This document shows positions 1 to 11,236 of a DNA stretch of 64,000 nucleotides, piece after piece (position 1 is the stretch's first letter; each line of letters opens with the position of its first letter). Below the pieces are notes generated by a model that saw only the letters and a program-made list of their open reading frames with translations, was not told the origin of the DNA and ran no database searches. The position numbers and the translations under genes were made by a program. The stretch is from Linnemannia elongata (Eukaryota > Mortierellomycota > Mortierellomycetes > Mortierellales > Mortierellaceae), in contig JAXBDG010000028.1 in NCBI GenBank assembly GCA_036320915.1, forward strand, positions 1 through 64,000, in the 5' to 3' direction.

Positions 1-1874
1 CGAGAACGCGGTGCAAGTTCGTCATAAGACCAAGGTGGTCCCATTTCTGAAGGGCAAGGACCTTAGAATGTAAGTACAGAGCATGCTTCAGTTAGGGCTC
101 ATTCTATGACATGGGTGATGGGATTAGGAACAAGAAAATCACTTATGCTAACGTTTCTTTACTCTGACAATGCATCAAAACCCAAGACTTCTGCCTCGCA
201 GGATCGCTGCCTTGCCTAGCATCGTCTTGGATGTGGTCGTAGATACTTCAGTGACCGACAATGATAGCGTCGCTTCACCTCAGGCCCGAGAGCCGGAGTT
301 TCAGCCAGTGTCACCCCATGACGGCAGCACGGTAAAGGTCGAAGTTGCATCCAATGACGCCACCTCAACGCCTAGTGCTGCGTCCCCACCCATTGCTACA
401 AATGCAACATTCATGCCCAACGCAATATCCTCACTCGTTAATGAGTCCTCATCCAGTGTCCCTTCCGCGGCCATATCCTCCGTCCGACGGAACCCAGTCT
501 ATGGTCTTGTAGAGACGGCGATGGAAAACTACACTCACATCGACAGACCTCTTGCGTTCCCCTCAGCTCGACGTCCGCAAAAAGTGCTGAACGATCTAAC
601 ACCAGTCATCAAGGGACCTCCAATCACTCCTCATCCTGGCAGTGACAACAGATCTCAGCTAGGAAGACCCCAAATTACGGCAACTGATTTACCAATGGAG
701 ATGGATATTGCGCAGACCAGCATCAGTGCCAGCCTTGGGGACAAGAAGGCCCAGGTCGCGCTTGGCGATATGTACAGGGATGGCAGAGGAGTTCCTCAAG
801 ACTATCAGGCGGCCATGGATTGGTACTTCAAGGCTGTCGAGCAAGGAGACGCAGCTGGGCAGCACAGGGTAGGCGGTCTCTACGCCAAAGGATTCGGTGT
901 CCCGCAGAACTACGCAACAGCCATGGATTGGTACCTCAGGGCCGCCGATCAAGGACACGCCGACTCGCAATGTAACATCGGATTTCTCTACAACAATGGC
1001 CGAGGTGTTCCCCAGGACTATGCGCAAGCGATGGAATGGTACCTCAAGGCCGCCGATCAAGGACACGCCGACTCGCAATGTAACATCGGATTTCTCTACA
1101 ACAATGGCCGAGGTGTTTCCCAGGACTATGCGCAAGCGATGGAATGGTACCTCAAGGCCGCCAATCAAGGACACGCTCTCTCGCAATGCAACATCGGATT
1201 TCTCTACAAACAATGGCCGAGGTGTTCCCCAAGACTATACACAAGCGATGGAGTGGTACCTCAAGGCTGCCAATCAAGGACATGCCAGATCTCAATACAA
1301 CATTGGGTGTCTCTACGACAACGGTCGAGGTGTTCCCCAGGACTATGCGCAAGCGATGGAATGGTACCTCAAGGCCGCCAATCAAGGACATGCCGACTCG
1401 CAATGCAACATCGGATTTCTCTACAACAATGGCCGAGGTGTTCCCCAGGACTATGCACAAGCGATGGAATGGTACCTCAAGGCCGCCAATCAAGGACACG
1501 CTCTCTCGCAATGCAACATCGGATTTCTCTACGACATTGGCGAAGGTGTTCGGCAAGACAACGCACAAGCGATGGGATGGTATCTCAAGGCCGCCAACCA
1601 AGGACATGCCAGATCTCAATACAACGTTGGGTATCTCTACGACAACGGTCGAGGTGTTCTCCAAGACTATACACAAGCGATGGAATGGTACCTCAAAGCC
1701 GCCAATCAAGGCCATGCTCTCTCGCAGTACAGCATCGGCGTTCTCTACGACAATGGCAAAGGTGTTCCCCAGGATTATGAAAAGGCCGTGGAGTGGTTCT
1801 CTAAGGCTGCCAACCAAGGACATAATCCCGCTAAGAGAACATTGGATGCGTTGAAGAAAAAGGTGTTGGTGTGA
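1..1874 (+). CDS. Sel1-repeat protein, copy 1 (5' partial, one frameshift)
   Basis: The window opens inside an exon ending at base 69 (reads ...VVPFLKGKDLR). A GT-AG intron runs from 70 to 201, and exon 2 continues in frame with IAALPSIVLDVVVDTS. After about 150 residues of low-complexity Ser/Thr/Pro linker come ten Sel1 repeats of 36 residues, consensus LYxNGRGVPQDYxQAMEWYL then KAAxQGHxxSQxNIG. Sel1 repeats are alpha/alpha solenoids that act as protein-interaction scaffolds; the partner here is unknown. The frame breaks inside repeat 5, where CTACAAACAATGG replaces the CTACAACAATGG seen in the other repeats (one extra A at 1208-1210). Downstream repeats 5-10 are intact in the next frame up to the TGA at 1872-1874. 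The gene is convergent with the M13 peptidase gene. A second, decayed copy with the same head domain lies at 23.1-24.7 kb, which supports the exon and intron calls. Confidence 0.8.
765..1835 (+). repeat. Tandem 108-bp coding repeat (Sel1 array)
   Basis: Ten consecutive 108-bp units each encode one 36-residue Sel1 repeat. Units 3-7 are nearly identical at the nucleotide level (the stretch around GGAATGGTACCTCAAGGC recurs almost unchanged), while the first two and last units are more diverged. The pattern suggests recent internal unit duplication or gene conversion in the middle of the array. Long antisense open frames over this array are by-products of the repetition. Confidence 0.85.
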
Positions 1875-2140
1875 ATGAACGAATAAAGTTGTGAAGTGAA
1901 CAATTTACGACGGTTCACCGAAATCAGGAGCGAGAGTAGAATGATTCAGAGTGGTATCACTCATTATTGATCATTCGGGCGCTCGTACTTGTTTTTTTTT
2001 TTTGTCTTTTGTTGTCATCGACAGGCGACGATCGTTCGCACAATAAAAGTATGTGTATTAATTAGGATAATAGTTTTTAGGTCCACTTCAAATGCTCCCC
2101 TATTTCTGATATCTTTCTCCGATTTTCTAAGAACCAACAT

Positions 2141-2845
2141 CTACCACACCTCACACTTCTTGGCAGGGTTCATAGGAGCACCCGCTTTACACTTGAAAGC
2201 CTTTGCAAAATCAGGCGAGTTCTGGGCAACACCGTTGATACGCCACTTGGCGGGGGAATGGGGGTTGGTCCTGACCTGGTTGAGGAGTGCGGTGGGACGC
2301 ATCTTGTTGCACCAGAGACGGCCGTATGCGATGAAGAAGAGTTGTTCGGGCGTGTAGGCATCCAGTCCTGGGAGCTTGAAGTTCTTGATCCTGGTGGTTG
2401 AAAGGAACAAGACCAGAGAGTAAGAAAAAGAGAGAAATAAAGTCGATTAGATCAATGCATCATTTTTTTTATGCTTTGCACCATGATTGTGCACTCAGAT
2501 CAGTCACGCCAAAAAAATGGGAGTAGAAAAAAAAAAAAAAAAAAAAAAGAGCCGACACTTACTTCTTGCCGTTGGGATCAGACTTGGCACGTGACTGCCA
2601 GACACGGAAGGCCATCTTGAGACCACCGTTATCAGCCAAGTTCTCTCCCAAAGTCAATTGACCGTTGAGGTTGTGATCCTTGCCATCAGGGCCCTTGATG
2701 GTGAAGTTACCATACTGGTTCACGTAGCACTGAGCCTTCTCGTCGAATGCCTTTGAGGTTGCGTTTGTCCACCACTAGAAATTATTTCGGAAGAGAGGGG
2801 AAAAATAATAAGGTTAGAGGAGATCGAGTGGGCGAGTGAACATGT

Positions 2846-2886
<41 letters not shown>

Positions 2887-4639
2887 GATCAAGTTGCCTT
2901 ACATTGGCGACACGACCAATGGAGTCGTAGTGGCGACCAGAGTTGTCGAAAGCGTGCTGTATGAAAAAAGTTAACGTCAAGGGAAGTAGATTATGTTAGT
3001 ACATAAGGAATCAGAGAAAATAACCAAAACGAAGAAGTGAACAGATCTCGAACCACAACAGAAAGTAATGAAGGCTTACCCCGATCTCGTGGCCACCAAC
3101 GACACCCATGCTTCCATAATTGATGTACTCAGGGTTCTCGACATTGAAGAATGGCAACTGCAAGATACCGGCAGGGAAGTTGATCGAGTTGGACGAAGGG
3201 CTGTAATATGCATTCACAGTCGAGGGCACCATACCCATTGAGTTCTTGTTCACAGGGAGCGACAGCTTGCTGAAGCCATCCGTAGCCGACCAGACAGAGT
3301 ACCTGAACCGGTTGCCAAAGTAATCGTCTGCTGAAACGGTGTAGTCCTTGTAGTACTCATCCAAGGCCTTGGAGGATGCGACATCAGGGGCGTCGGTCGA
3401 ATAACCGACAAGCTGGACGATAGCCTTGAGTTTCTTGATGGCGCCGTCGCGGGTGATCTTGTCGAGCCACTTGAGGGTAGGGAAAGTCTTTCCGTAGCTG
3501 GAGAGAACGTTCTGGATGATGGACATGACCTCCGTGCGACTGTTGCCCTTGAACGTCTGCTCTACAAAGTAGTGGCCGGCCACTTGGCCCAGGTTGCGGT
3601 TGACCAACGAGACACAAGCCTTCCAAGGCTCGGCCTTGATATCTGCGGAAACGCCCGAGAGGATGCTATTGAAGACGTCCAGGGGTTGAGAGTAGGGCTT
3701 GCCGAGGTTGTTGGCCAGGTTCTGAATGGCTAACCAGGAGAAGTAGTGCTGGAGGGTTCTCGAAGGGGTTTTGCTGAGGATGGCATCAAGTTTTGTGAGG
3801 TAGCCAACGGAGGAGACGGCGAGAGGACGGGTGTTCTTGACGCCTGTAGGCAAAGTCTCTTGGATGAGTACAGACCAGTCGACCGAGGGGGTCAAGGCAG
3901 CCAGCTGCTCGACCGTGCGGGGGTTGTTGGACTTGATAGGGTCGTACAAGTCATCTCTTGGAGTCGCAATTCCAGCAAGCTGAGTCTCGAAGTCAACAAC
4001 CTCCTTTGCAGCATCGACCCACTCCTTCTTAATATCCTTCTCCGTCAAAGGTTGAGCCCTCTTGGCTACATCCTCCTCCCCAAAGACAACCTGGAACATC
4101 GCCGCCACAGTTTCCCTGTACAAACTTGACAGTCTCAGCATCTCCATAATCCTCTGACGACCACAGTCCCAACCCATCTTCGTTGACTGACAAAACGTTC
4201 GACAAAGGGTTATCCGAATCTGGTCCAACACTCAGGTTAATAAACGCCGAAGGCTGGAATCCCAACTTTGTGATCTGGGCAAGGGTCTTTGATAGAGTAA
4301 CCTTGTTGGCGGGGAGGTAGAGGCAGGGAAGGACTGGATGATCTTTTGGACCTCATCAACGAGGGGCTTACGACCGACCTTGAGGATAGAGGCTGCATCC
4401 ATACAGCTGGAAAAGAGGTCTTGCAGCTTCTTGATGTTGTGTTGAGCGGCGACGTCTCCGGGGCGGCTTTGGGGGATTTTCCGAGTGAGGCGTCGACAAT
4501 GTAGCGGAGCACACGCTGTCATGAAAAAAAAAGGTATATGAAAAATGAAAGACAAAGTTTAAGGTTGTGTTGGCTTGCATGCAGAAAGATGTTGCGGGGT
4601 GTGATTTTTCTGCCATGATCAAGGGATGAAAAAAAAGGA

Positions 4640-4698
<59 letters not shown>

Positions 4699-5440
4699 GG
4701 GGGTCATGCGTGCGTGCGTTACCTGGTTGCCATCGCTCAAGATGTTAAAATGACTGATAGACGATCCATCCGAGGGAATCTCGTGCTGCTCATCGAATCC
4801 ACCACCTGCGTGTCCACGTATGGCGATAAAAAAAAGGAGAGAGAGAAAAATTGAACGTTTGGTCAGACAGTGAACCCTTGGTTGTTGTCATCTTCATCCC
4901 GATACGAAACAAGGGGAAGGAGGCAAGCGTGGTCGTGCAAGGAAGGTGATCCTGTGCAAGGGAAAGACAAAGGAGACGGAGGGAAGGAAGGATAGAGGGG
5001 GTAAAATAATAAAGGGGAGGAGGGGGAGGTTTACGTACAGGTGAACTTGGAAAAGTCCTGGCAGGGGTCAGAAGTGGGGTCCATGTCATTGATGATACCG
5101 GATGCTGTGAGTACGCACTGTGGGGTTGTGCAGATGGCCTGTTAGCACGAGATGCAGGGGGCGAGCGAGTGCAAGAAAAAAGGAATGGGTGAAGAAAACA
5201 AACAGAACAGGGTTAATGCCATGAATTAAAAAATTGAGCATCGACGACAAGCATAACAAATCAAACGCAAGGTCGTGGAGAGCGAAGAAGCGTAAGAGGA
5301 AGGAAAGGAGAAGGAGGGAAAAGTACCTTGTTGTTGAAGGATGGGCCTTTGCTGCCATGGTTGTTGTCGACAGGACCGGCCTGGACGACGCTGAGGGCGA
5401 CACCGATCGCCATCAGCAATTGCAACTTTGCTGCGACCAT
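2141..5440 (-). CDS. Secreted M13 (neprilysin-like) zinc metallopeptidase, copy 1, with frameshifts
   Basis: Seven exons can be placed: 5327-5440, 5138-?, ?-4805 to 4723, 3080-4515, 2903-2956, 2563-2774 and 2141-2390. Exon 2 ends near 5035. The protein starts with a signal peptide (MVAAKLQLLMAIGVALSVVQA) followed by the mature segment with the DPCQDF motif typical of M13 peptidases. The zinc site HEIGH is split by an intron: GGHEIG closes exon 4 and HAFDN opens exon 5. The third zinc ligand lies in GENLADNGG, the substrate-binding NAYY motif is in exon 4, and the C-terminus is the family's CEVW. M13 enzymes are secreted or surface endopeptidases that cut oligopeptides. Exon 4 has three single-base frame changes against copy 2, near 4460 (G run), 4311 (G run) and 4121, so the gene is either a recent pseudogene or carries consensus errors. 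Confidence 0.85.
4643..4697. repeat. 55-base poly-G tract in an M13 peptidase intron
   Basis: An uninterrupted run of about 55 G on the plus strand (C on the coding strand) lies in intron 3 of the copy 1 peptidase gene. Runs this long are unstable and hard to sequence, so the exact length is unreliable. Confidence 0.9.
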
Positions 5441-5604
5441 TTTGGGTATAATATGTGAAGGGAGTGAAGAGGGAGGAAGGGGTCGTTAGGATGAGAGAGA
5501 GGAAGAAAGAGAAAAAGAGGGATGGGTGGAGGAAAGAGGGCAGAAAGAGAAGGAGGAAGGAGGATCGATGATAAAAAAACTGATTAGAGAAGGGGCGCCT
5601 TCCA

Positions 5605-5613
5605 CTTTATATA
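5605..5613 (-). promoter_or_regulatory. TATA-like box upstream of M13 copy 1
   Basis: TATATAAAG on the minus strand lies about 165 bp before the start codon at 5440. M13 copy 2 has TATAAAG at an equivalent distance (about 170 bp), which supports a real promoter element. Confidence 0.5.
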
Positions 5614-6860
5614 CCTCAACGATGGTCACTTGCGACGACGACCAAGATGAGAGCTGTTGTTTATTTGGATGCAAGGAATGGCTGGTGGCCTAGTCATATA
5701 GTCATACTCCAAAGAGAGTGAAATGTCGCCATGTGCACCACTTTGCCCCTGTTCTCTCTCCAGTATAGATAACCAATGCGCTAAAATGTACATACCCTTG
5801 CATATTGTATTTTTTGATGTCGTTATCAACGCCTGTTGACTACCCTAGGCCTTGGCAATAATATGAAATGAAAGTGCTCACAGTTTTTTCCCATGTCTGC
5901 CCTGTGGCTGTCCAATCAACGCTCTCATACACATCTATCCCATCCTTCATCTGTTGTTTTCTTTGGGTTACCCATCTGGATATCTTGTCCTTTTTTAGAC
6001 TAATCCTTGGCTCTATTCCTTCTCCGACCTGGCTGGCACAACAAAACATAGCGGGCATCAAGCACAACAAGGACGTTTAGTCAAAGCAAAATGTCGACAA
6101 CGACGACAACACCTACGACTCCAATTAGAGTAGCCCAATAAAATAGAATACAGGGGGGGGGGGGGAAGCCAAATAGAGTTGCTCTTGATGTTCTCATTTC
6201 GGAAGCCGTTACCGGGGTGCATTGCATTACATGCATCAACGGGATGCTCACACTTTGTGAACGGAGGCCTATTTCCTTCACTCTCTCTCACCATCTTCGT
6301 CACTTTCTGTCCCTCTCGACCAATCAAAATTAAGATCCCACGCTAAGAGTGTCTCATCGCACCCTGCATGTACCTCTTGTAAAATCCTTTTTAGCTCTCG
6401 CCAAAAGGGCAGAAAAACATTTCTCGGATACCGTAGCCGAACCGGAAGTTGATTTGTCCAAATGATCCAATCAGACTTTTCTTGGGAAGGACTGTGAATT
6501 GACAGAAGGAAGCAAAGCACCTCAGTTGCTTACTTACCCTGGGTAGCATCGCGGAATGAGCCACCAACACGTTTGTATTGAACTCTTTACAGAGGACAGA
6601 TAGAGGCATCTTGTATTCATGCAAGGACGAAAGCGTTCAACAGCCTACAAAACAAAATATGTACGGACACATGGCCGCTACTGCAGAGAAAGCGGCAAAA
6701 ATATGCGAAAATGAGGAGAGAAAGAAATAAGATCTTGCCCATAGCCAGAATAACAACTGCTCTATCTAAAATAATAGTCCCTCAGGCCATCAAGCACAGG
6801 GTGGCCTTGGGTCGGAGTTTTGTTATCCAGTTCTGTAACGCTGGCGGTCATAATTAGTGT
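5614..6860. other. No gene seen
   Basis: I see no reading frame with recognisable protein character. There is a short G run at about 6153-6165. Codon use in the open frames here looks random. Confidence 0.5.
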
Positions 6861-7290
6861 TTAGGGAAAGGAGAAGGGGCGAAAAGGTGGGAGGGCTGTT
6901 GGTGTAGCCAAAAGAAGAATAGAGGCGCCGGATATAAGGATATTATTGCGGCGCGTTCGCATCACGATCCTTTGTACCTCAGCCTGCTTGTCGTCGTGGA
7001 TATCGTGGGTTGTGACAATCCACTGAGCCATGCTGACGAATGGTTTTTGATTCTCCGTCCTCGATCCGGGTCGCTCGAGATAGCGTAACAGGGACGAAGC
7101 AAGCCCTACAGAAGCGACTAGTCCAGTCCTTAACGGTGTGTCTCTCAGGACCATATTGGCGATGTTGTTGGGTGAACTTGCTCCCTCCTCGTTTGGCATA
7201 GCTCTTGATCTTGGACCCGACAGCCGTTCCTGCAGCGCCATGCAATGCAATTGGGATGATGTTTTTCTGTTCGGTAATCAAGCCTTCAAA
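6861..7290 (-). pseudogene. Fanzor/TnpB-like relic: zinc ribbon and RuvC-III end
   Basis: The minus strand reads a C-terminal block of the OrfB/TnpB kind. In order it has a conserved segment (NIIPIALHGAAGTAVGSKIK), a basic stretch (KRGGSKFTQQHRQYG), a zinc-ribbon half with CRAC near 7100, the segment GSVDCHNPRYP (second ribbon half, its last Cys apparently replaced), and RDANA at about 6950-6966. RDANA is followed in the next frame by NNILISGASILL and LPPFR. RDxNAAxNI is the usual RuvC-III signature of TnpB and Fanzor proteins, and its Asp codon is at 6961-6963. The segment is broken by a TGA just before GTKDRDANA, by a one-base shift after it, and by a shift between the ribbon halves. The N-terminal two thirds of the expected protein are not recognisable. 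Family assignment rests on motif recall, not a search. Confidence 0.55.
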
Positions 7291-7786
7291 TAAGAATCGG
7301 AATATGCATGTTAGAAGCTAAGCCAGATTCGGATTCGAAAGATACCTCAGCTTCCAGTCCATCATCCACTTCATCCTGACCAGCGACGGGGGAAGATCAA
7401 CAACAGCAGGCAAAAACACGCGATGGTTCCCAAAATTAAAAAAAAAGAAAAAGAATCGCGAGGGAGAAAGATGAGAAATCTAACGAGGGAGATGAAGAAA
7501 AGGAGAAATCGTTCAAAAAAAAAGTAAAAAACTCTCGCGTTAAAAAATGGTCAAAAACGTAGTGAAAAGAAGAAAAAGAGTCAGCGAAAGTGACAGCGAT
7601 GTCACCGACGTTGAACATAAAGAATATGACCCAGCCCCTTGAAAAACCGAGTGAAGAAAGATTTTTTTTTTTTTTTTTTTTTATGATATCATATTGACTT
7701 GTTTTATTTTCAGTATGGAACAGACAAGTTTGGCTTATGAAGGCAGAACTGAACGAGCGGAAAGGAAGGGCAAAAAAAAAGCTCCC
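7291..7786. other. No gene seen; T-rich tract
   Basis: A/G-rich, then a run of about 20 T at 7662-7682. No supported coding feature. Confidence 0.5.
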
Positions 7787-8230
7787 CTATTCATTCTTAT
7801 GCTTCCTGATAGGCTTGGACTGATGGAAATGGACCTTGATCGCAACACCCTGCTTGTCGGTCGTCACGGTGATATCCGAAGTCTTCTTCAGAATCTTGTC
7901 ACAACCCAAGTTGACCCAAGAGGCTGCATAACGTTGACCCATAAACGTCAACAAGTTGTTCGCAGCAGCCGTATCAGGCGAAGGAACGACCGACAATGAA
8001 CTTTCCAATCTTTTGAATGTAACCAGGAGCAATGTCGCCGTAGTTTTTACAGTAGGCCGTTGGGTTTGCTTGTTTGAGGGCTGTGATGAGGGGTTGGTCG
8101 ACGCCTCGGCGGTAAGCGTTTTACTTTCTTGATGGAGGGCTTGTTGTTGGAGAGGACCATGGGGTCGCTGTAGGGGATCAAGGCGACGGGGCGAGCGAAG
8201 AAAGAAAATATTAAGGTCTGTTGAATACTT
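7787..8230 (-). pseudogene. Eroded small conserved protein gene, function unknown
   Basis: Two frames each carry protein-like sequence that reads as one interrupted chain. One frame has LITALKQANPTAYCKNYG then DIAPGYIQKIGKFIVGRSF. The next frame has DTAAANNLLTFMGQRYAAS, then WVNLGCDKILKKTSDITV and a polar tail ending near 7787. The switch lies near 7990. Upstream, LIPYSDPMVLSNNKPSIKK may be an earlier exon ending at a GTAAAA donor. The Cys spacing and length suggest a small secreted protein, but no intact start or signal peptide is visible. I do not recognise a named family. Confidence 0.4.
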
Positions 8231-8488
8231 GCTGTGCCACTTAAGGGGTACCATAGACTTTACTGGTGGTTGTGTTTGCTCTTTGAAATGGCACAGAGCA
8301 AAAGAACCACCATGCTACCCTATTTCTACTAGTGCAGCATTTACATCTGGCTAACTACCGCGAAGTGGGATTGTGTTTAAGCTATTTACACCTTCCTTCT
8401 GTGTCAGAGCATGGTGTATCCAAGCCTCACCGATGGTGACACATGCGAAAGTGGCAAAAAAAACGAGCGGTATCATGCATTGGTAGTC

Positions 8489-8554
8489 ACTGGTAAAAGA
8501 ACAGGTGTACACCAGTAGGAGAACAGATGTACACTGGTAGGAGCACAGGTGTGT
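8489..8554. repeat. 22-bp minisatellite, three units
   Basis: Three head-to-tail units of about 22 bp (ACTGGTAAAAGAACAGGTGT and two variants) with a few substitutions. Noncoding context. Confidence 0.7.
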
Positions 8555-9008
8555 GACCGTTTATTTAATTTTTTCGTCCAGTGGATCACCACTTCAGCAC
8601 AACCTGAAGACGCCTCCTGAAGTTGACAGTGTGGTTCACTGTGGTAGTGTAGTAATCTCTCTTTTTCACTTGTCTTTTTTCTGCTACCATGGGCTTGGCA
8701 GATTTAAAAGGGACCCGGGGGTATCGGCGGTATATCGCAAGACCTTGTTGAGGGTATTAATCGTTCCATCCTTAAAGATCAATCCACCCAAGAGTTCGGT
8801 CTCTAGTCTCCTTGGCTTCCAAATGCATGAACATTCCATGCTTATCCTATTTCTAGATTGCGCTTATTTAGCTCTGCATGAACTGCTTTCAGTTTGCCTG
8901 CAGAAAGTCCACATTGTTATAGGATTAGCATACAATTTCCATTTTTAGCGAAATTGTCCCGATTGACAGTAGTGTGTCCAGAAATGCCAGCCACTTCTCC
9001 GAATTGTG

Positions 9009-9717
9009 ACTGGTTTCAGCGTATGTCAAAGACTCTTTTGGGCATGGCATTCTCATCTCTCCATCCATTTCCAACAAGCATCCATCCATGGTAATTGATA
9101 CAATGCTTGACCTACAACTGTTTGATCTGCTGCTGACGGATGTAGCAGATGACGACCTCAAAAGAGACATATCAACACAGCTTGGCGTACAGTACTTGAG
9201 TGCAACCGCGGTGTCGTTCGGGGCGTCAACAACCGTCTGTTTGTGCCGATGTCTGTCGGATTATTGTGCCTTTCAACCAAAATGATGTAAAAATTAACCA
9301 CTAAACCAGCTGTGGGCGGGGTTGGCATGGGTATGGAACAAAAATGTTGTCCTGAATAGCTGGCTACTTGGGGTGTAGTGGACAAAACAAAATATTTTAT
9401 GTGAAATGCCCAATAGATGCTAAGCCAGCAAACGTCCATTCCTTGTCGACACTGGCACCGCAGTCACGTATATTTGCAGGAAAGCGTTGAGGGCTTTGGG
9501 CGCGGCCGAGTCAGATATCGAAAAGGACGGGTTCACCTGGGCAATGTCTGTCAATGGAGTCAATCTTAAGGTGGTCATGTCGCCATTGGACAAGCATTTC
9601 CCTGACATCAACCTACTTGGGTCTGACTTCCTGGTGACAGCCCGCTGCATCCTGACTGTGAACTATGTGGCCAAGACATGTGTCGTCGAACTTGGTGCTC
9701 GCCATGCTCCGCAGTAG
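9009..9717 (+). pseudogene. Retropepsin-like aspartic protease domain fragment
   Basis: From 9424 the frame reads RPFLVDTGTAVTYICRKALR, with the catalytic DTG motif, then a beta-rich segment ending DINLLGSDFLVTA, the LLGxDFL pattern of the hydrophobic-hydrophobic-Gly motif in retropepsins. It stops with TAG at 9715-9717. The region 9009-9235 is open in frame (ILISPSISNKHPSMVIDTML, then DLLLTDVADDDLKRDIS) and may be the preceding exon, joined across 9236-9423. No good donor is obvious (GTCTGT at 9236), so the join is tentative. This family is common in retroelements and in domesticated host genes. Reverse transcriptase and integrase are not seen next to it. Confidence 0.5.
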
Positions 9718-11236
9718 CTACGAAAAGCCTTTTAGAAGGTCTACACAAGCTCGATAGCCACCAAACGCCAAAATTTGTACCTCTCTCATGCATCGCTCTC
9801 AACTCTTCTTGCTCTGCCTTGCTTTCGCTCTTGTCTTCCTTTTGCCTCACACTATCTCAGCTGCTTTACCTTTCTCTCTCTTACCTTACATTCACCCTCT
9901 CGGACTCTGCAAGCATTCAAACGAACAACACTGCCATAGACATTGAACCCTAACTTTGCATTACAGCTTTGCCTTGTTTTTGCTTGCCCACTGCGCCTTA
10001 TTACTTACGTTACTACGCCTTCACTGTTGTGCCACTCCATGCCAATGTCCCTTTAGCTCCTTACTAAGTCACTCAATATTAAGCCATTCAACACGGCTAC
10101 CGTTCCCTTCAACACCTCTTCTCTTCCTTCCTTACCCTTTGCACTCTTGACCAGTACTGGTCTCTCTCTTGTCCATCATTGCCTAGTTCTTGACCTCTGT
10201 TACTTCACGGTGCCGCTGTCTTGATGTGGGTCTATAACGAAGAATACTATCTGTTATCGAACAAGAACTAACCACTATGATACTATAAACTATAGGCATA
10301 TAATCGTTGAAAAGAAGGATCTAAGTCCGTACCTGGTGAGGAGATCAATCTTCAAATTGCGGAAGGACAAAGACAAGAAAGCCAACATCTAACTTTGTAA
10401 TGTTGGAGAGTGTAGGTTGCATTGAGAAACAAAAAAGTTCATTTATGTCAAAAACTCGAAATCATTGAGACCATTAATGTAATGACTGTACTATTGCAAA
10501 TCTTCGGGGTGTAGTCTCTGTATGCTTCTCCAAGGTTCTCTCATCTTCTGCTGCATCTTCGCCGTGGAATGCAGGAGGAGATGTACTAATGCAGTCATCA
10601 TCTCCTGCAAATTCATCTCTTGTACAGTATACATTGCAAGTGCGCAATGATATATGCCGACTGCATTTGTACAATTGGGGTAGGCAGAGCACTGGATATT
10701 TTTAAAATCCACCATTGCCTGCCTAGCATGAAAATAGCCCCTTGCAGTGACTTTATCGAAACGAGAAAAGTGAATTCGTTTCGTCAAGCCCGTACTAAGT
10801 ACCTGTAATTGGTCTTAACGAATGGGTTATCGAACTGAAAACCGGTTTGTTGAGAAACACTGGGCCCTTTGGTTCGTGATACATCTAACTTTCAACTCCG
10901 AGGAAAATCTGCTATGATGAATTGGAGATGATGCCAAAGACTGACAGGCTGATTCAATAGAGTTCCCCGGTGAGAGTAAGAAGGGTGCAAGGAAAGTATA
11001 TTTGAAATTTCAAGGTAAGGAAATGAGTGGCAGCAAAGAGGGCTATATAAGCTAGAGAGGGACGTGAGTCGATGGGCACTCCGGCTCTAAGGAAGCATTC
11101 ATCTGTGAGACTTTCAGGCTAGCAAGCGAAAAAAAAGCATGGAGACTTTAGTGGTGCATTCACAAAAATAAAAAACACAATATCGAGACAAATTTGACAC
11201 CTACTTTAACATCCACAAGCTGCAAAAACTTACCTT
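9718..11236. other. Mostly noncoding; one unexplained minus-strand frame
   Basis: 9780-10160 is pyrimidine-rich. A 98-codon minus-strand frame at 10491-10787 has mixed hydrophobic/charged composition and clustered Cys/His (IQCSAYPNCTNAVGIYHC), which could be a decayed exon. I cannot tie it to any family. The rest, up to the end of the receptor gene, shows nothing. Confidence 0.35.

Noticed and set aside
689..1823. Long antisense open frames over the Sel1 array
   Set aside because: They mirror the 108-bp periodicity of the sense repeats and have no independent domain or start context.
4643..4697. Telomeric or subtelomeric repeat
   Set aside because: It is a pure homopolymer inside an intron and not a TTAGGG-like repeat; no telomeric units occur in the window.
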